Part shown: piece after piece, positions 24,512-34,738 of the stretch
Layout: each line of letters opens with the position of its first letter
Position numbering within the stretch: the first letter of the stretch is position 1
IMG/VR virus record: IMGVR_UViG_3300042482_001138
Span: 210,139-274,138 of that record
Source of the DNA: a virus
Length of the DNA stretch: 64,000 nucleotides
Direction: 5' to 3' (one strand)
Program-made: the position numbers and the translations under genes
The notes under the pieces: generated by a model
What the model saw: only the letters and a program-made list of their open reading frames with translations
Databases searched by the model: none
What the model was told of the DNA's origin: nothing

Positions 24512-25216
24512 ATGGGAAAGAAAAGATTATTAAACGCTCCTTTAAAAAAGGGTGATACCGTACAATTAATAAGTATGTCAGATCGTGATAAAGTTAGTTC
24601 CGGTATGTTTGGGACTGTAACATCTGTAAACAACATACAAGGTACAGTTTTATATGGTGTGGAATGGAGAACACCTGGTGGTAATAAGTTACGTGATTTA
24701 GCCCTGATAGATGGTATAGACCCTGAAACTAACAAAAGATTGGATCAATGGTTTAAAATTGTGGACGAAGATATGGATGATTCGGAAAATATGATGGAAA
24801 ATAAATTTTTAACACTCACTAAAGGACAAATTTTAAGTGAATCTAAAAAAAAAACTCCTGAGGAATTCACAAGACTTTCAGACCTATATGATATCGCAGA
24901 AATATACAAATATTTAGAAGCTTTAAGATTATCAGGAATCATTAACATGTTTGGAGCTTCACCTTACCTTTATATGGGTAGAGATAGAATTTACCACCAA
25001 CATTATTACGAAGACTTTGGGGACGAAGAAAGGGAATCTAATTATAACTATGTTTTGGATAATGCTGAAAAAATAAAAAACATTATGATAAGTGGGGCTT
25101 ATTCTTCATTAGGTGGTGATAATATGAGATCCTTAGAAAGAAAAATACAAAAAGACGCAACTGATTTACTGATGTTATTTACCAAAATGAAGGGTGGTAG
25201 TAAATTTATGCGTTGA
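24512..25216 (+). CDS. Protein with N-terminal KOW/SH3-like barrel (234 aa)
   Basis: Residues about 10-65 (KKGDTVQLISMSDRDKVSSG, GMFGTVTSVNNIQGTVLYGV) look like an SH3-like/KOW barrel; the remainder is helical. A leader-type phrase, LTKGQILSESKKK, occurs internally near residue 105 rather than at the N terminus, as if a second module had been fused behind the barrel. Preceded by TATTTATTT. Confidence 0.65.
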   Translation: MGKKRLLNAPLKKGDTVQLISMSDRDKVSSGMFGTVTSVNNIQGTVLYGVEWRTPGGNKLRDLALIDGIDPETNKRLDQWFKIVDEDMDDSENMMENKFLTLTKGQILSESKKKTPEEFTRLSDLYDIAEIYKYLEALRLSGIINMFGASPYLYMGRDRIYHQHYYEDFGDEERESNYNYVLDNAEKIKNIMISGAYSSLGGDNMRSLERKIQKDATDLLMLFTKMKGGSKFMR

Positions 25217-25221
25217 TAAAC

Positions 25222-25230
25222 TATTTATAA
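25222..25230 (+). promoter_or_regulatory. TATTTATAA late-promoter-like box
   Basis: Exact copy, 13 nt before the ATG at 25244. Confidence 0.6.
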
Positions 25231-25243
25231 AAAAAATAAAAAA

Positions 25244-25693
25244 ATGGCAAATTACTTTTTAAACATCACAAAACAAGATAAAGAAAACATTCTTAATAAA
25301 CATCGTACCGTTTATGATGGATTTGTCACACAATACGGACAATCTATCAATAATCAACCACTTTATGTACAAGACTTTGCAAATGACAAAAATGGGATCA
25401 CAGTATCCAATAAAGGAGTGGTTAAAAATTATACAAATGTTAATATCAACGAATCTATGATACCTATTGACAATATTAATAGTTCAAATAAAATTACATT
25501 AGATATTAAACCTGAAAAAAAAATAGAAAGGGGTGATTGGGTAGATGAATTGATGTCAAATCAAGAAGAAGTTGACGAAATTTATAATGAGCAAGAATTT
25601 TTTGAAGGGATGGACCAAGATGATGTTTTGAATTTAGAAAATAAGTTACAAGAGTCTTTAGATATGTTCAAAAGATTTAAAAAATACAATTAA
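25244..25693 (+). CDS. Leader-like hypothetical protein (149 aa)
   Basis: N terminus MANYFLNITKQDKENILNKH resembles the ESEKQRILEMH leader subtype in spacing (helix with I-L then K-H) but has no (I/L)xE until NINES near residue 70. Acidic C terminus with a helix (MDQDDVLNLENKLQESLDMF). Its last base pair overlaps the next start. Confidence 0.65.
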   Translation: MANYFLNITKQDKENILNKHRTVYDGFVTQYGQSINNQPLYVQDFANDKNGITVSNKGVVKNYTNVNINESMIPIDNINSSNKITLDIKPEKKIERGDWVDELMSNQEEVDEIYNEQEFFEGMDQDDVLNLENKLQESLDMFKRFKKYN

Positions 25694-25998
25694 TGGAAAT
25701 AAAAGAAATTATATCGTACTACTTTGATCAAGACACAAAACGAATAGATGTTTCATTTAGATTAACAATTGATTCTGACGATGAAGTCAGAAGTGATATC
25801 GTTAAAGTTGAAGAAGCTAAAGAATTTGGTTATGATATAATTACTGAAGAAATTGATATTTTTGATTTTAGTGACGATGAAGATTATGAAGATGATGACG
25901 ATGATTTTGTTACCGTTGATGAAGATATTTTACTTTCATATCTAAATGAATATTATATCGTTTATCCAAATAAATTACCAAAGTCAGATGTGTTTTGA
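25693..25998 (+). CDS. Acidic small protein (101 aa)
   Basis: Contains a run of Asp/Glu (DDEDYEDDDDDFVTVDED). Stop and start overlap on both sides show coupling with 25244 and 25995. No family recognised. Confidence 0.65.
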   Translation: MEIKEIISYYFDQDTKRIDVSFRLTIDSDDEVRSDIVKVEEAKEFGYDIITEEIDIFDFSDDEDYEDDDDDFVTVDEDILLSYLNEYYIVYPNKLPKSDVF

Positions 25999-26234
25999 AC
26001 GAATATAATCACATAATAAAACTTATGTCAGATTTTACATTTGAAGACACAAGTAATGAAGAACTTGGTGAACAAGACGCACCTGCTGGTGGGGGGTCCG
26101 CAGCAGCACCTTACCCTACAGTGACAAAGTGGGAAACAGGACTTACTAGAAGCGTTGCTAATCAAATTGATAGTAAAGCAAAGTGGAAGGAATTATATAA
26201 AATAACAAGAGGAAAGGCTAACACACTTATATGA
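25995..26234 (+). CDS. Leader-like small protein (79 aa)
   Basis: A TTG start overlapping the preceding stop (TTGA) gives MNEYNHIIKLMSDFTFEDTS then NEELGEQ, a leader-like segment ending L-G-E then Q. A later in-frame ATG at 26025 would shorten it by 10 residues. A Gly/Ala/Pro linker follows, then a helical C terminus. Its stop overlaps the ATG of 26231. Confidence 0.6.
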   Translation: MNEYNHIIKLMSDFTFEDTSNEELGEQDAPAGGGSAAAPYPTVTKWETGLTRSVANQIDSKAKWKELYKITRGKANTLI

Positions 26235-28429
26235 AAGATATTGATAATATAATTCTTAAATCGCTAAATCTAATCAGTTATGATAGGTCAAAACATGTAA
26301 CAGAACAGGTTGTCCCAAAACAACCTGGATTAAACACATTTACATTTAACCCAAAAACCGGTCGTTTTGAACCACCAAAATCCCCATTTGATACTATTAT
26401 TAAGACACCATCAATAGACGATTTTATAAAGAGTCAACAACCTAAAAGGGAAAAAATAAATGATGAAGATGCAATTCCATATTCAACATTTAAAAGTGTG
26501 GTGAATAATAAAAATATTTATTTACCAAGTAGGATAGTAAAACAAAAAGGTAAGACTAAATTTGTCACACCAAACATAATTAAAAAAGTAACTACAAGTG
26601 AGTCATATGACCCCAAATTAGCAGAAGAATATTTTGGTTCACAATGTTCTAAATTATCAGGAAATCACCCAAAATATAACGTTGGGTACTATAAACAATT
26701 AGATTATTATATTGATGATTCAGGAAATCAATGTACTCCTATACCCTACAAAGTAATATCAAAAGAAGTTGTTAAAAAAGGTCAAAAAACACCAAGCGTC
26801 ATAGAGACAGACGTTTGGCAAAATGATTTATCTAAACCGATAACTTTAAAAAATGGTAGTACCATTCAAAAAAGTAAGTATAAATATCCTCAAGGTTGTA
26901 AACCAATACCTTATGATACCTGTCTTAGATATTCTTGGAAAAATTTACATTCATTTGGAGCACAAAATGATGGAATTTTAGAGTTTGAAAAAGAAACTTA
27001 TGATGGAGGTTCATCTAAAGGATCTGTTGGAGGTTTTGAGCCAACAAGAACAAATACAACCAAAATAAGTTATGGTGCTTGTTTAAGTGATGATTGGTTT
27101 CCGTGGTTATCAAATTTTGTCGGGTACTTACCAAAGACCCAAATAAAAGTACAGACAGATTCTGCCGGTAAAAAACAGATTACTAAATGTATTAGAAGAA
27201 ATTATTCAACAACCGGAGTTGATTTAGTTGAAAATAATTTAAAATCATATAATTTAAGTTCGGGGGTTGGTACTCTTTTACCTGTTCCATACGATAATGT
27301 TCTTCAATTTCCATTAGATTTAGCAGTAAAAGAATCTACAGGTTCGGCATACAAAATAAATGCTAACTACATAGACTACACGATAGATTTAAATCAATGG
27401 TTTGTTTGGGGTAACGCCGACTATAAAACATATAAAGTAGATGCTAACATAGATTTCCAAGAATACTTGAATAAAGGTGGTAGTGAAAAAGATATATATG
27501 ATGATTATTTGAAAGATTTATATGGGGATAGTAAAACTTACAAATTCTTTGGAAAAGAATTTAATCTATTTGGTAAAGAAGAACTTGGTATTGACGGATT
27601 GGAAAAAATGATCAATGATGAAAAAACTGTCGATGGTTTAGAGTCAAAATACAAAGATGTATCGGAAAGATTTATAGGTAAAGAAGATTATGTCGGGTAT
27701 TTGGTGCAATTGTCCACAGATTACAATACTGAAAAGGCAAAACCAAGACCAAATGAAGTTGTAACATCTTTTTTAGAATTACAATGGAACACAACATTAT
27801 CGATAATAAGAATGTCTTTAGTTTATCCAATTTACAAAAGATTGGTCCCCGATGCAACAATAGATGAATTTACGATTTCTTACCTTTCATATTTATTTGG
27901 CATAATATCCGATGATAATGCGGCGAAAGAAAGTGTTAAAACATCACGAACCACCCCAAGTTTTCTAAGTAAAACGGCTATTGGAATAAACAAACAATTG
28001 AATCCTTCGAATGATTCTGAAACGGCAAAAACTAATGATTATTACGCGTCTTTTTTGATGAACGAAAAAGGAATATGGGAAACTATTAAAAAGTATCCAC
28101 TTATGGTCCCAAGTGATTATGCACAATACAACAAAAAAAATGTTAAACCTGTCACAATTCTTGACGCCAAAGACAGGGCAAAATCTGACGGTAAAACTAA
28201 TGGTTATTTATGGAATACACAAACTGTACAAGACGTACAAGCGGGAACTCCGGTTGAAATGAATAATTTTTTATATAAAAGTTTATACTCAGATGGATCT
28301 CAATCTCAGTCAAGTGGTAGTGGTGAATTAAGTGACGCGGACATTCAAACCATGATAGATGCTTATGAATCTTTTGACAAACAAATAGAATCTATAATAA
28401 AAAATACAATTGTTTTAATGGGTAGATAA
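26231..28429 (+). CDS. Large leader-bearing protein (732 aa)
   Basis: ATGA overlap with the upstream stop. The leader MKDIDNIILKSLNLISYDRS runs to K-H-V-T-E then Q at residue 26. The body is Lys/Asn/Tyr-rich and soluble, with scattered Cys (SQCSKLSGNHPKYN; QCTPIPYKVISK; CKPIPYDTCLRYS) that may pair. No enzymatic motif seen. First of four large proteins (26231-34604) that are likely to work together as major internal or inner-tail proteins. Confidence 0.75.
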   Translation: MKDIDNIILKSLNLISYDRSKHVTEQVVPKQPGLNTFTFNPKTGRFEPPKSPFDTIIKTPSIDDFIKSQQPKREKINDEDAIPYSTFKSVVNNKNIYLPSRIVKQKGKTKFVTPNIIKKVTTSESYDPKLAEEYFGSQCSKLSGNHPKYNVGYYKQLDYYIDDSGNQCTPIPYKVISKEVVKKGQKTPSVIETDVWQNDLSKPITLKNGSTIQKSKYKYPQGCKPIPYDTCLRYSWKNLHSFGAQNDGILEFEKETYDGGSSKGSVGGFEPTRTNTTKISYGACLSDDWFPWLSNFVGYLPKTQIKVQTDSAGKKQITKCIRRNYSTTGVDLVENNLKSYNLSSGVGTLLPVPYDNVLQFPLDLAVKESTGSAYKINANYIDYTIDLNQWFVWGNADYKTYKVDANIDFQEYLNKGGSEKDIYDDYLKDLYGDSKTYKFFGKEFNLFGKEELGIDGLEKMINDEKTVDGLESKYKDVSERFIGKEDYVGYLVQLSTDYNTEKAKPRPNEVVTSFLELQWNTTLSIIRMSLVYPIYKRLVPDATIDEFTISYLSYLFGIISDDNAAKESVKTSRTTPSFLSKTAIGINKQLNPSNDSETAKTNDYYASFLMNEKGIWETIKKYPLMVPSDYAQYNKKNVKPVTILDAKDRAKSDGKTNGYLWNTQTVQDVQAGTPVEMNNFLYKSLYSDGSQSQSSGSGELSDADIQTMIDAYESFDKQIESIIKNTIVLMGR

Positions 28430-28430
28430 A

Positions 28431-30938
28431 ATGAAGAATAGTTTAGAACTAAAAATATTGAAAGAAAATAAACAAGCCATCAACGAAATTGCTCCATTAG
28501 TTTGGGGCGCAATAGTTGTAGGTGGCGCATTGGCGAGTTATTTGGGATATAATGCGGCGACAAAAAGTCATGAAGATCAGGAAATGATAAAAAATGACAA
28601 AGGTTTTTTTGTTGATGAAATGTGGGTTGGTGAAAATTTTAAGATAACATATTATACAGGAAGTGAAGAACCATATCAGTTAATGAGTTTCCCACCAAAC
28701 GTTAAGGGTTGGGAAGTTTTTGGTGATGATTATGGGACTTATATAAAGATAAAAGGTAGTTCACCAAATGCGGAGAATGATCTAAGAGTATATCTTCCAA
28801 AAAAAGAATGGTTTAATCAATTTAAGGGTAAAATTAAAACTATTACAGATTACAAAGCAGGATCAGAAGAATCAAACACTTACAGTCTTTGTTTTTATCT
28901 GAAGAACCCACAAAAAGCAATTAAAACCAAGGTTTTGAGACCAGATGGGTCAACATTTTTTGGTCCACCTGACGAAGCTTTAAATATTAGTAAAACAGAA
29001 AGTATTGACGATCCAAGTCGTGGTTGGGCGGTATTAGAAACATATAAACAAAGTGGTTACTTTTCTATGAAAGGTGATGTTTTTTCTGATTTGGCAGAAT
29101 CAAAAACCCCTCCCAACAATTTAGTGACTGAATCAAATATTTTTGAAGAAACTGGTTCTGTCTCATATTATTCCGCCTTTCCAGAAAAATATCAAGAAAA
29201 GAAAGATAAAGAAGCACGTGAATCTTATTCGAATTCTTTAAAACAAAAACTTACTGATTTGTCGGCTAATCCACCAAGTGGACTACAGGAATATCAATGG
29301 AATACATATGGTCAAAAATACGCTGGAAGTGAATTTGATAATTGGTATGATAGTTCATCAGGCACTTTTGTTGTAATTGGTATGCAAATTTGTGCTTCTA
29401 TCGCATTTGCCCCATTGGCCGAATATTTTGCCTTAAGAGCAACAAGTGCTGCGGCATATGCCGCTTGGAACATAGGTGTTCAAGTGGCCGGTGAATTAAT
29501 ATTTAGTGTGTGGGAAGCGATATATCTGTACAATCGTGGTTTAACAAGTCAAGCGGGGCTGATCATGTTTTGTTGTTTACTTCCCGTTTTTTCAGAAAGC
29601 ATGATGTTTGGTAAATTAATAGGAAGACCACCAGGATTTGATGACGCTATAAAAGATTTGGCCTATAAATTTGGATCAGGTTCTTTTAGTAGTCCAGCAG
29701 ACTTCAAAAGGTGGTTCAAAGCTTTAGATCCGGCTTTACAGAAAGAATTACAAATGTCTATGACATTAGCGTCACAATATTATAGTAAAGCAAGTACTAA
29801 AAGTATTGCAAAACAACTTGGTGAATCCATGGCTAAGGCGATTGACGACATTGAAAAAACAGGTATAAAAGGGGAAGTAGATTTAATGAAAAATTGGGAC
29901 ATAGGTCTTAGTGGTGTTGAGTTATTAAAAAAGAACCCAACTATAAAAAAATATTTAGTAGCAAAATCATCATTGAAGGATCTTAAGAATTTAGCCGCTA
30001 TAGTTGGAGGATATTCAAAAGGAAAAAATTTATTATTAAAAGGTTTAGGTTTGAACTTATTAATGGTTGGTGGTGTTATATTTCCAATATGTACATTTGC
30101 AATAAAAGACAATGAAGAATTTATAAAAGATCCACAAGGTATATTAAATGGTGCTGAAATGGGTATTGCGTCTTTCAAGAATCAAAGCCCTAAAAACGCT
30201 AAGAAATTTGAAGATCAAGTCACTGCATTTGTTAATAAAATGAAAGATGAAAAAGATGTTGACAAGGCTTTACAATACGCAAAAGAATACATCCAAATTT
30301 TGGTAGAATTAGATTTCATAAGTAAAAACGGTAGTTGGGGTGATAAAAAGAAACAATATCACAAATTTATTGAAAATTATAAAAAGGTTGTTTTGGCTGA
30401 AAATCAGGCATTATACTACCAAGGTTTACAAGAAAATAATCGTGATAAAACAGTTAATTCATTAAAGGTTTTAGAAAATATTAGTGTTGACACAAAAAAT
30501 AAAACTGTTCTTGCAATAATTAATGGAACACCAAGTTCTTATAAAAAAGTACAAAGTGGTTATATAGATTCAGAAGGTGTAAATCACGTACCAAACAATG
30601 ATGAACTTATAAAGTTTTTTGAATGGTTTTCAGGGTACAATATTAAAACCAAATCAATAACTAATTCAAACCCATATCAAGTTTCAAACAACGTAACATT
30701 TACTGCAAAATTCACTTTTCAAAAACCTGACGGTACTCCCATGGAAAAAACAAGGGAATTCAATAACCAACTTCTGATCAATATGTGTCAGTCGTCATTT
30801 AATAACCCAACCCCTGGTTTTAATTTAGATGTGAACTTTGGTGATCCAGCGTCTAGTAATTATTGGGGTAATATATATTTTGTTAGAAAAATTTTTACAG
30901 ACTATTATGATGATTATTTGTTAAGTAAAAAAAAGTAG
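28431..30938 (+). CDS. Large leader-bearing membrane-active protein (835 aa)
   Basis: Starts 1 nt after the 26231 stop. Leader MKNSLELKILKENKQAINE (I-N-E at 17-19) runs straight into a hydrophobic Gly-rich segment (APLVWGAIVVGGALASYLG). A second hydrophobic cluster lies at about 315-400 (GMQICASIAFAPLAEYFALR; GLIMFCCLLPVFSES) and a third near 540-565 (LNLLMVGGVIFPICTFAI). The C-terminal third is a soluble beta-rich domain. Multiple membrane segments in a large putative virion protein suit a channel- or tunnel-forming ejection protein, by analogy with T7 gp15/gp16; inference only. Confidence 0.7.
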   Translation: MKNSLELKILKENKQAINEIAPLVWGAIVVGGALASYLGYNAATKSHEDQEMIKNDKGFFVDEMWVGENFKITYYTGSEEPYQLMSFPPNVKGWEVFGDDYGTYIKIKGSSPNAENDLRVYLPKKEWFNQFKGKIKTITDYKAGSEESNTYSLCFYLKNPQKAIKTKVLRPDGSTFFGPPDEALNISKTESIDDPSRGWAVLETYKQSGYFSMKGDVFSDLAESKTPPNNLVTESNIFEETGSVSYYSAFPEKYQEKKDKEARESYSNSLKQKLTDLSANPPSGLQEYQWNTYGQKYAGSEFDNWYDSSSGTFVVIGMQICASIAFAPLAEYFALRATSAAAYAAWNIGVQVAGELIFSVWEAIYLYNRGLTSQAGLIMFCCLLPVFSESMMFGKLIGRPPGFDDAIKDLAYKFGSGSFSSPADFKRWFKALDPALQKELQMSMTLASQYYSKASTKSIAKQLGESMAKAIDDIEKTGIKGEVDLMKNWDIGLSGVELLKKNPTIKKYLVAKSSLKDLKNLAAIVGGYSKGKNLLLKGLGLNLLMVGGVIFPICTFAIKDNEEFIKDPQGILNGAEMGIASFKNQSPKNAKKFEDQVTAFVNKMKDEKDVDKALQYAKEYIQILVELDFISKNGSWGDKKKQYHKFIENYKKVVLAENQALYYQGLQENNRDKTVNSLKVLENISVDTKNKTVLAIINGTPSSYKKVQSGYIDSEGVNHVPNNDELIKFFEWFSGYNIKTKSITNSNPYQVSNNVTFTAKFTFQKPDGTPMEKTREFNNQLLINMCQSSFNNPTPGFNLDVNFGDPASSNYWGNIYFVRKIFTDYYDDYLLSKKK

Positions 30939-30984
30939 CCTACAAATAAACCATATTTAAGATATATTTATTTAAAAAAAAAAG

Positions 30985-33078
30985 ATGGAAAACAAAGCTT
31001 TAGAAATTTTAAAAATTAAAAAACTGATGGGTCTTACATCGAAACTAAATGAAGGTTTTTATGGGACCAACAAATTACTATTGATGGAAGAAACTGGTTA
31101 TGGTGAAGCCATGGATATATATAAAAGATTACTTAGAAAAACCACACAAGCACTTTCAGAAGAAGAAAAAAGATATCTAAAATCACTTATAGATGAATAT
31201 AACGCAAGATTTGCAGATGAAGCCGGAAGTATCAATTTCGAAGGTAAAATGACACCTGACATCAGACTAAGATTAAATGGGTTTTTGGCTGCTGAAACTT
31301 CAGACATGATTACAAATGTGTTTGATGGTGCCATAAGAAGAGCTGAAAGACAACTTGTAAGTCAAAATGCTATTGATCAGATGAAACTAGCAAATGATTT
31401 TTACGAAGACATTATGGGAAGACCGATAAGTGACGATGTATTGAATGCTGATGGATCACCAATAAGCATATTAGATACTTTAAAATTTATTTATCAAAAA
31501 GGTGGGGTTAGAAACTCATCGCTACCCTTAGACTTTCAAACAATACTAAGAAATGAATTGGCAGCAATTTCCCCTATGTTGGATGAAGTTACGCCTGTAA
31601 GAAAGTATGTCGATGATGTAATTGATCAAATTGATGAAATAGAAGATCCATCAACTGTAAGATTGGCTCCGGCAGAAGAAATTGCCGTTATTACTAATAA
31701 CATAAGCGGAATCAAAAACTCATTAGAAAATCCAATTGAGCAAGTTACATTAGATTTAACAGATGATTGGAGAATATCGTTTGACGAGGATGACCTTGGT
31801 TTAGGAAGAACACCTAACGAAGTAAGGAAACAAGCAATTGATGCTGTCATGAGAGACATGGAATCCAAATGTAAAGTAGGATTTTGTAAAACTATGGTCG
31901 CTTATTATAAAAAAGACAGTAAAAAATTTAATGATATGTGGGCTTACATATATCAAAAACTTGAGAGTGGGATTAAACCAGTTGCAAGAGCGGAATTCGA
32001 AGCGGGTGCACCTGCGGCTTTGATAAACGAATATGAACTTATTTTAAAACAATTCGAAAAACTTGACACACCTTTAACACCTAATGATTATATTAAGTTA
32101 GGTGAAGAAATTTATACTAAAATGAAAGAGACTGGACAGTTGGGTGTTTTCGGTGGTACTTTTTCACCTCTAACATCAGATATAAGGGTTTTTACGAGTA
32201 AAGACATGTTATATCGAACTCTTGGATATGTTACATTAGGATCAGACCCATTTAAGGGTGGGTGGACTTTCCAAGGGATGTGGTCCAGATGGTGGAAAAT
32301 GAACCTTATATGGTTCCCAATAATATTTACAAAAAATTTAATCGATGCTGGTAAAGGTAGTGATGATCCTACAGAAACTGCGTTAGAACAGTTTGGTGAA
32401 TTACTTTTGAATACCGCCAAAAACACGGCATTATTAGGTTTAGCACCAGGACCAAGAGTATTTTTTGAAGGCACAATATATTTCTTAAATCAAAAAATGA
32501 AGGGTTCAAAATACGTTGATTACCCAACTCTTGTTGATTATTTAAACAAACAACATGGTTGGACTGAAAATCAAGTTTATGATAATTTAATTAATAAAGG
32601 GTTAGTTAGGACATTCAGAGATAGAACTCCAGCTTACACACAAATTAGTGGGGCAACGGATGTATATGCTGTTGCTAATGGGAAATATGAAATTGTTAAT
32701 GAAACATATGTTGGCGGAATCATAAATCCAAAAATTGTATTTACACCTGAAGGTCAATTAACACCAAAAAAAGAAGAAAAAACCGCAAAAATTGATAGAG
32801 AGGCAAGAACAGAAATAAAAGAACTAATTGCAAATGAATCATTCATATCTGATTCCATAGGTTTAACATTACTTAAAAAGAAAAATATAGATTTTGATCG
32901 TCAAGAAACTGTTGATGATGGAGGAACCAAAGTAACAATTTTAGTTTATAAAGCGGTAAACACCCAAGATGCAAAGGCAGAAATTAGTATCAATTATGAT
33001 GCTTGGATTGCAGCTCAAAAACCAGAAATTAAAACTGAAGAAAATTTCAATAAATACGTCAAGATAAAATTAATATAA
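30985..33078 (+). CDS. Large leader-bearing helical protein (697 aa)
   Basis: Leader MENKALEILKIKKLMGLTSK then L-N-E at residue 23. The first half is strongly helical and acidic (Asp/Glu/Ile/Leu heptads); a Trp-rich stretch near 425-455 (KGGWTFQGMWSRWWKMNLIW) could be membrane-interfacial. The C terminus has a KKEEKTAKIDREART hinge. TATTTATTT precedes the ATG. The gene overlaps the next by one nt. Confidence 0.7.
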   Translation: MENKALEILKIKKLMGLTSKLNEGFYGTNKLLLMEETGYGEAMDIYKRLLRKTTQALSEEEKRYLKSLIDEYNARFADEAGSINFEGKMTPDIRLRLNGFLAAETSDMITNVFDGAIRRAERQLVSQNAIDQMKLANDFYEDIMGRPISDDVLNADGSPISILDTLKFIYQKGGVRNSSLPLDFQTILRNELAAISPMLDEVTPVRKYVDDVIDQIDEIEDPSTVRLAPAEEIAVITNNISGIKNSLENPIEQVTLDLTDDWRISFDEDDLGLGRTPNEVRKQAIDAVMRDMESKCKVGFCKTMVAYYKKDSKKFNDMWAYIYQKLESGIKPVARAEFEAGAPAALINEYELILKQFEKLDTPLTPNDYIKLGEEIYTKMKETGQLGVFGGTFSPLTSDIRVFTSKDMLYRTLGYVTLGSDPFKGGWTFQGMWSRWWKMNLIWFPIIFTKNLIDAGKGSDDPTETALEQFGELLLNTAKNTALLGLAPGPRVFFEGTIYFLNQKMKGSKYVDYPTLVDYLNKQHGWTENQVYDNLINKGLVRTFRDRTPAYTQISGATDVYAVANGKYEIVNETYVGGIINPKIVFTPEGQLTPKKEEKTAKIDREARTEIKELIANESFISDSIGLTLLKKKNIDFDRQETVDDGGTKVTILVYKAVNTQDAKAEISINYDAWIAAQKPEIKTEENFNKYVKIKLI

Positions 33079-34604
33079 TGTCATCATTTAAACTTTCCAA
33101 ATTGATACTCGAAAGAGATGCTAAACAAAAACCAAGTACTTGTGGATCAAATGCTGCCGTAGAAACCAATCAGACAAATTTTGGTACTTACCAGATGAAA
33201 TCAACAGAGTATATTACATGGAAAGAAAATGAAGGATTTACTGTTTATTACTATTATTGTAAAAAACCATCAGGTTCTAATCCACCTGTAGTACCACCTG
33301 TAGTACCACCTGCGGGTGAAAAATGTCCAGAAGACGAAGGTTATGTTACAAAAGAATTTCAAGAATGGGTATGGAAAGTTAAAAATGGATTTTTAGAAAC
33401 TGATAAAAAAAAGACAAAACTTTGTGGAGGCGCAAAATGTGACTATAAAACTGCGGTTGATGGTGATTGTGGTCCTAGTACAAAAACACTATGGAAAGAT
33501 GAAACGTTAAAACAGGAATTTATTTCTTACAAAAAACAAAATCCTGTCATAACACCTGACCCAATCGTACAACCAAATACTGAAGAACAAAAAATCGCCG
33601 CATGTAAAACTAAAAATTTAGAATACGATAAAGCAACCGATCAATGTGTTGTCCCAAAACAAGAATTAGATCCTGATGCACAACTATTAAAAGATCAGAT
33701 GCAAATTTATAGAAATATTCTTAATAGATTTACTGACTCAAAAGGATGGACTAATGTGGATTCTTTATCACCGGGAAAATATATACCGGCTAATTTAGAT
33801 ATTAACATGTTGGAACAAATAACAAACCAAATTGTTTCATTAATCAAAAGAAAATCACGGTCAAAAGATTATGGTTTGTTTAAAAAATTAATGTCATCTC
33901 TATCAACGGCTTATAATGTTGAAAAGTACAAAGATTTCTTTTCAAAACAAATTGATCCTGAATCAACAGGTGATGTTTTTGAAAAAATTAAAGGATTTAT
34001 CGCTAAAATTGATACACAAGCTCAAGAAACCCAAGACGCATATAATTTTGATCCATTAACAAATCCTGAAGAAGTTGATGTTAGAAATTTTATTTATACA
34101 GGACAATTTTTAAGCGTTTACAAAGTTGGATCATTAAATCTTATGATGATGGTTTATTTCTATAATAGCGATCAACGTGTAAAAGGTAGTAAGGTCGGTT
34201 TTGACAAACTGTGGCAACCAAAAGAAGATTATTGGAATGAAAAACCTGAAGTTTTGAAAAAGGTTTATGATATTTATAAAACAGTACATGGTAGTTATAC
34301 TTTTGATAATTGTAAAAAAATATTGGGGGCTTACAAAGATACTATAAACAGTATTGAAGATAGAAAATTATATTCTGAATCACCAAGACTAAAAGAACAT
34401 GTTAAATATGAAATTCAAAAATGTTGGTGTGGTGATCAATACAAAGAATTGGGTAAATTGGGTGTAAAAAACATGTTTGACGTTGAAATGAAAAAAGATA
34501 GAAAAGAACTTATAAAATTTTTGAATTCGTTAGGTGGAGCAACATGGGGAGATTTTGGTATAGATTTTTCAACTGCCTGTGGTGAGTTTGAAGATTACAA
34601 GTAA
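33078..34604 (+). CDS. Leader-bearing protein with peptidoglycan-binding-like region (508 aa)
   Basis: Leader MSSFKLSKLILE (I-L-E at 10-12). A short Pro-Val repeat (PPVVPPVVPPAGEKC) links to residues about 88-150, where YVTKEFQEWVWKVKNGFLET ... DGDCGPSTKTLWKDE has the helix-DG-x-G-P-x-T layout of a PG_binding_1 domain, with extra Cys. The remaining C-terminal part is helical, with a Cys pair near the end. A wall-binding element is consistent with action during penetration. Confidence 0.65.
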   Translation: MSSFKLSKLILERDAKQKPSTCGSNAAVETNQTNFGTYQMKSTEYITWKENEGFTVYYYYCKKPSGSNPPVVPPVVPPAGEKCPEDEGYVTKEFQEWVWKVKNGFLETDKKKTKLCGGAKCDYKTAVDGDCGPSTKTLWKDETLKQEFISYKKQNPVITPDPIVQPNTEEQKIAACKTKNLEYDKATDQCVVPKQELDPDAQLLKDQMQIYRNILNRFTDSKGWTNVDSLSPGKYIPANLDINMLEQITNQIVSLIKRKSRSKDYGLFKKLMSSLSTAYNVEKYKDFFSKQIDPESTGDVFEKIKGFIAKIDTQAQETQDAYNFDPLTNPEEVDVRNFIYTGQFLSVYKVGSLNLMMMVYFYNSDQRVKGSKVGFDKLWQPKEDYWNEKPEVLKKVYDIYKTVHGSYTFDNCKKILGAYKDTINSIEDRKLYSESPRLKEHVKYEIQKCWCGDQYKELGKLGVKNMFDVEMKKDRKELIKFLNSLGGATWGDFGIDFSTACGEFEDYK

Positions 34605-34678
34605 TGAAGATACTTATCGATCGTAGTTGATCGGTAGGGATAAACCATCTAAAGAAAGGGGAGGTGTTCATTATCTAG

Positions 34679-34710
34679 CAAAATGGGAACTTAGGTTCCC
34701 ATTTTGTTTT
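34679..34710 (+). terminator. Strong terminator
   Basis: AAAATGGGAAC-TTAG-GTTCCCATTTT, 11 bp, then GTTTT. It ends the 26231-34604 unit. A second small hairpin (CGATC...GATCG, near 34617-34635) lies upstream in the same 134-nt gap. Confidence 0.9.
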
Positions 34711-34716
34711 GTTGTA

Positions 34717-34725
34717 TATTTATAA
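34717..34725 (+). promoter_or_regulatory. TATTTATAA late-promoter-like box
   Basis: Exact copy, 13 nt before the ATG at 34739. Confidence 0.6.
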
Positions 34726-34738
34726 TTAAATAATTTTT

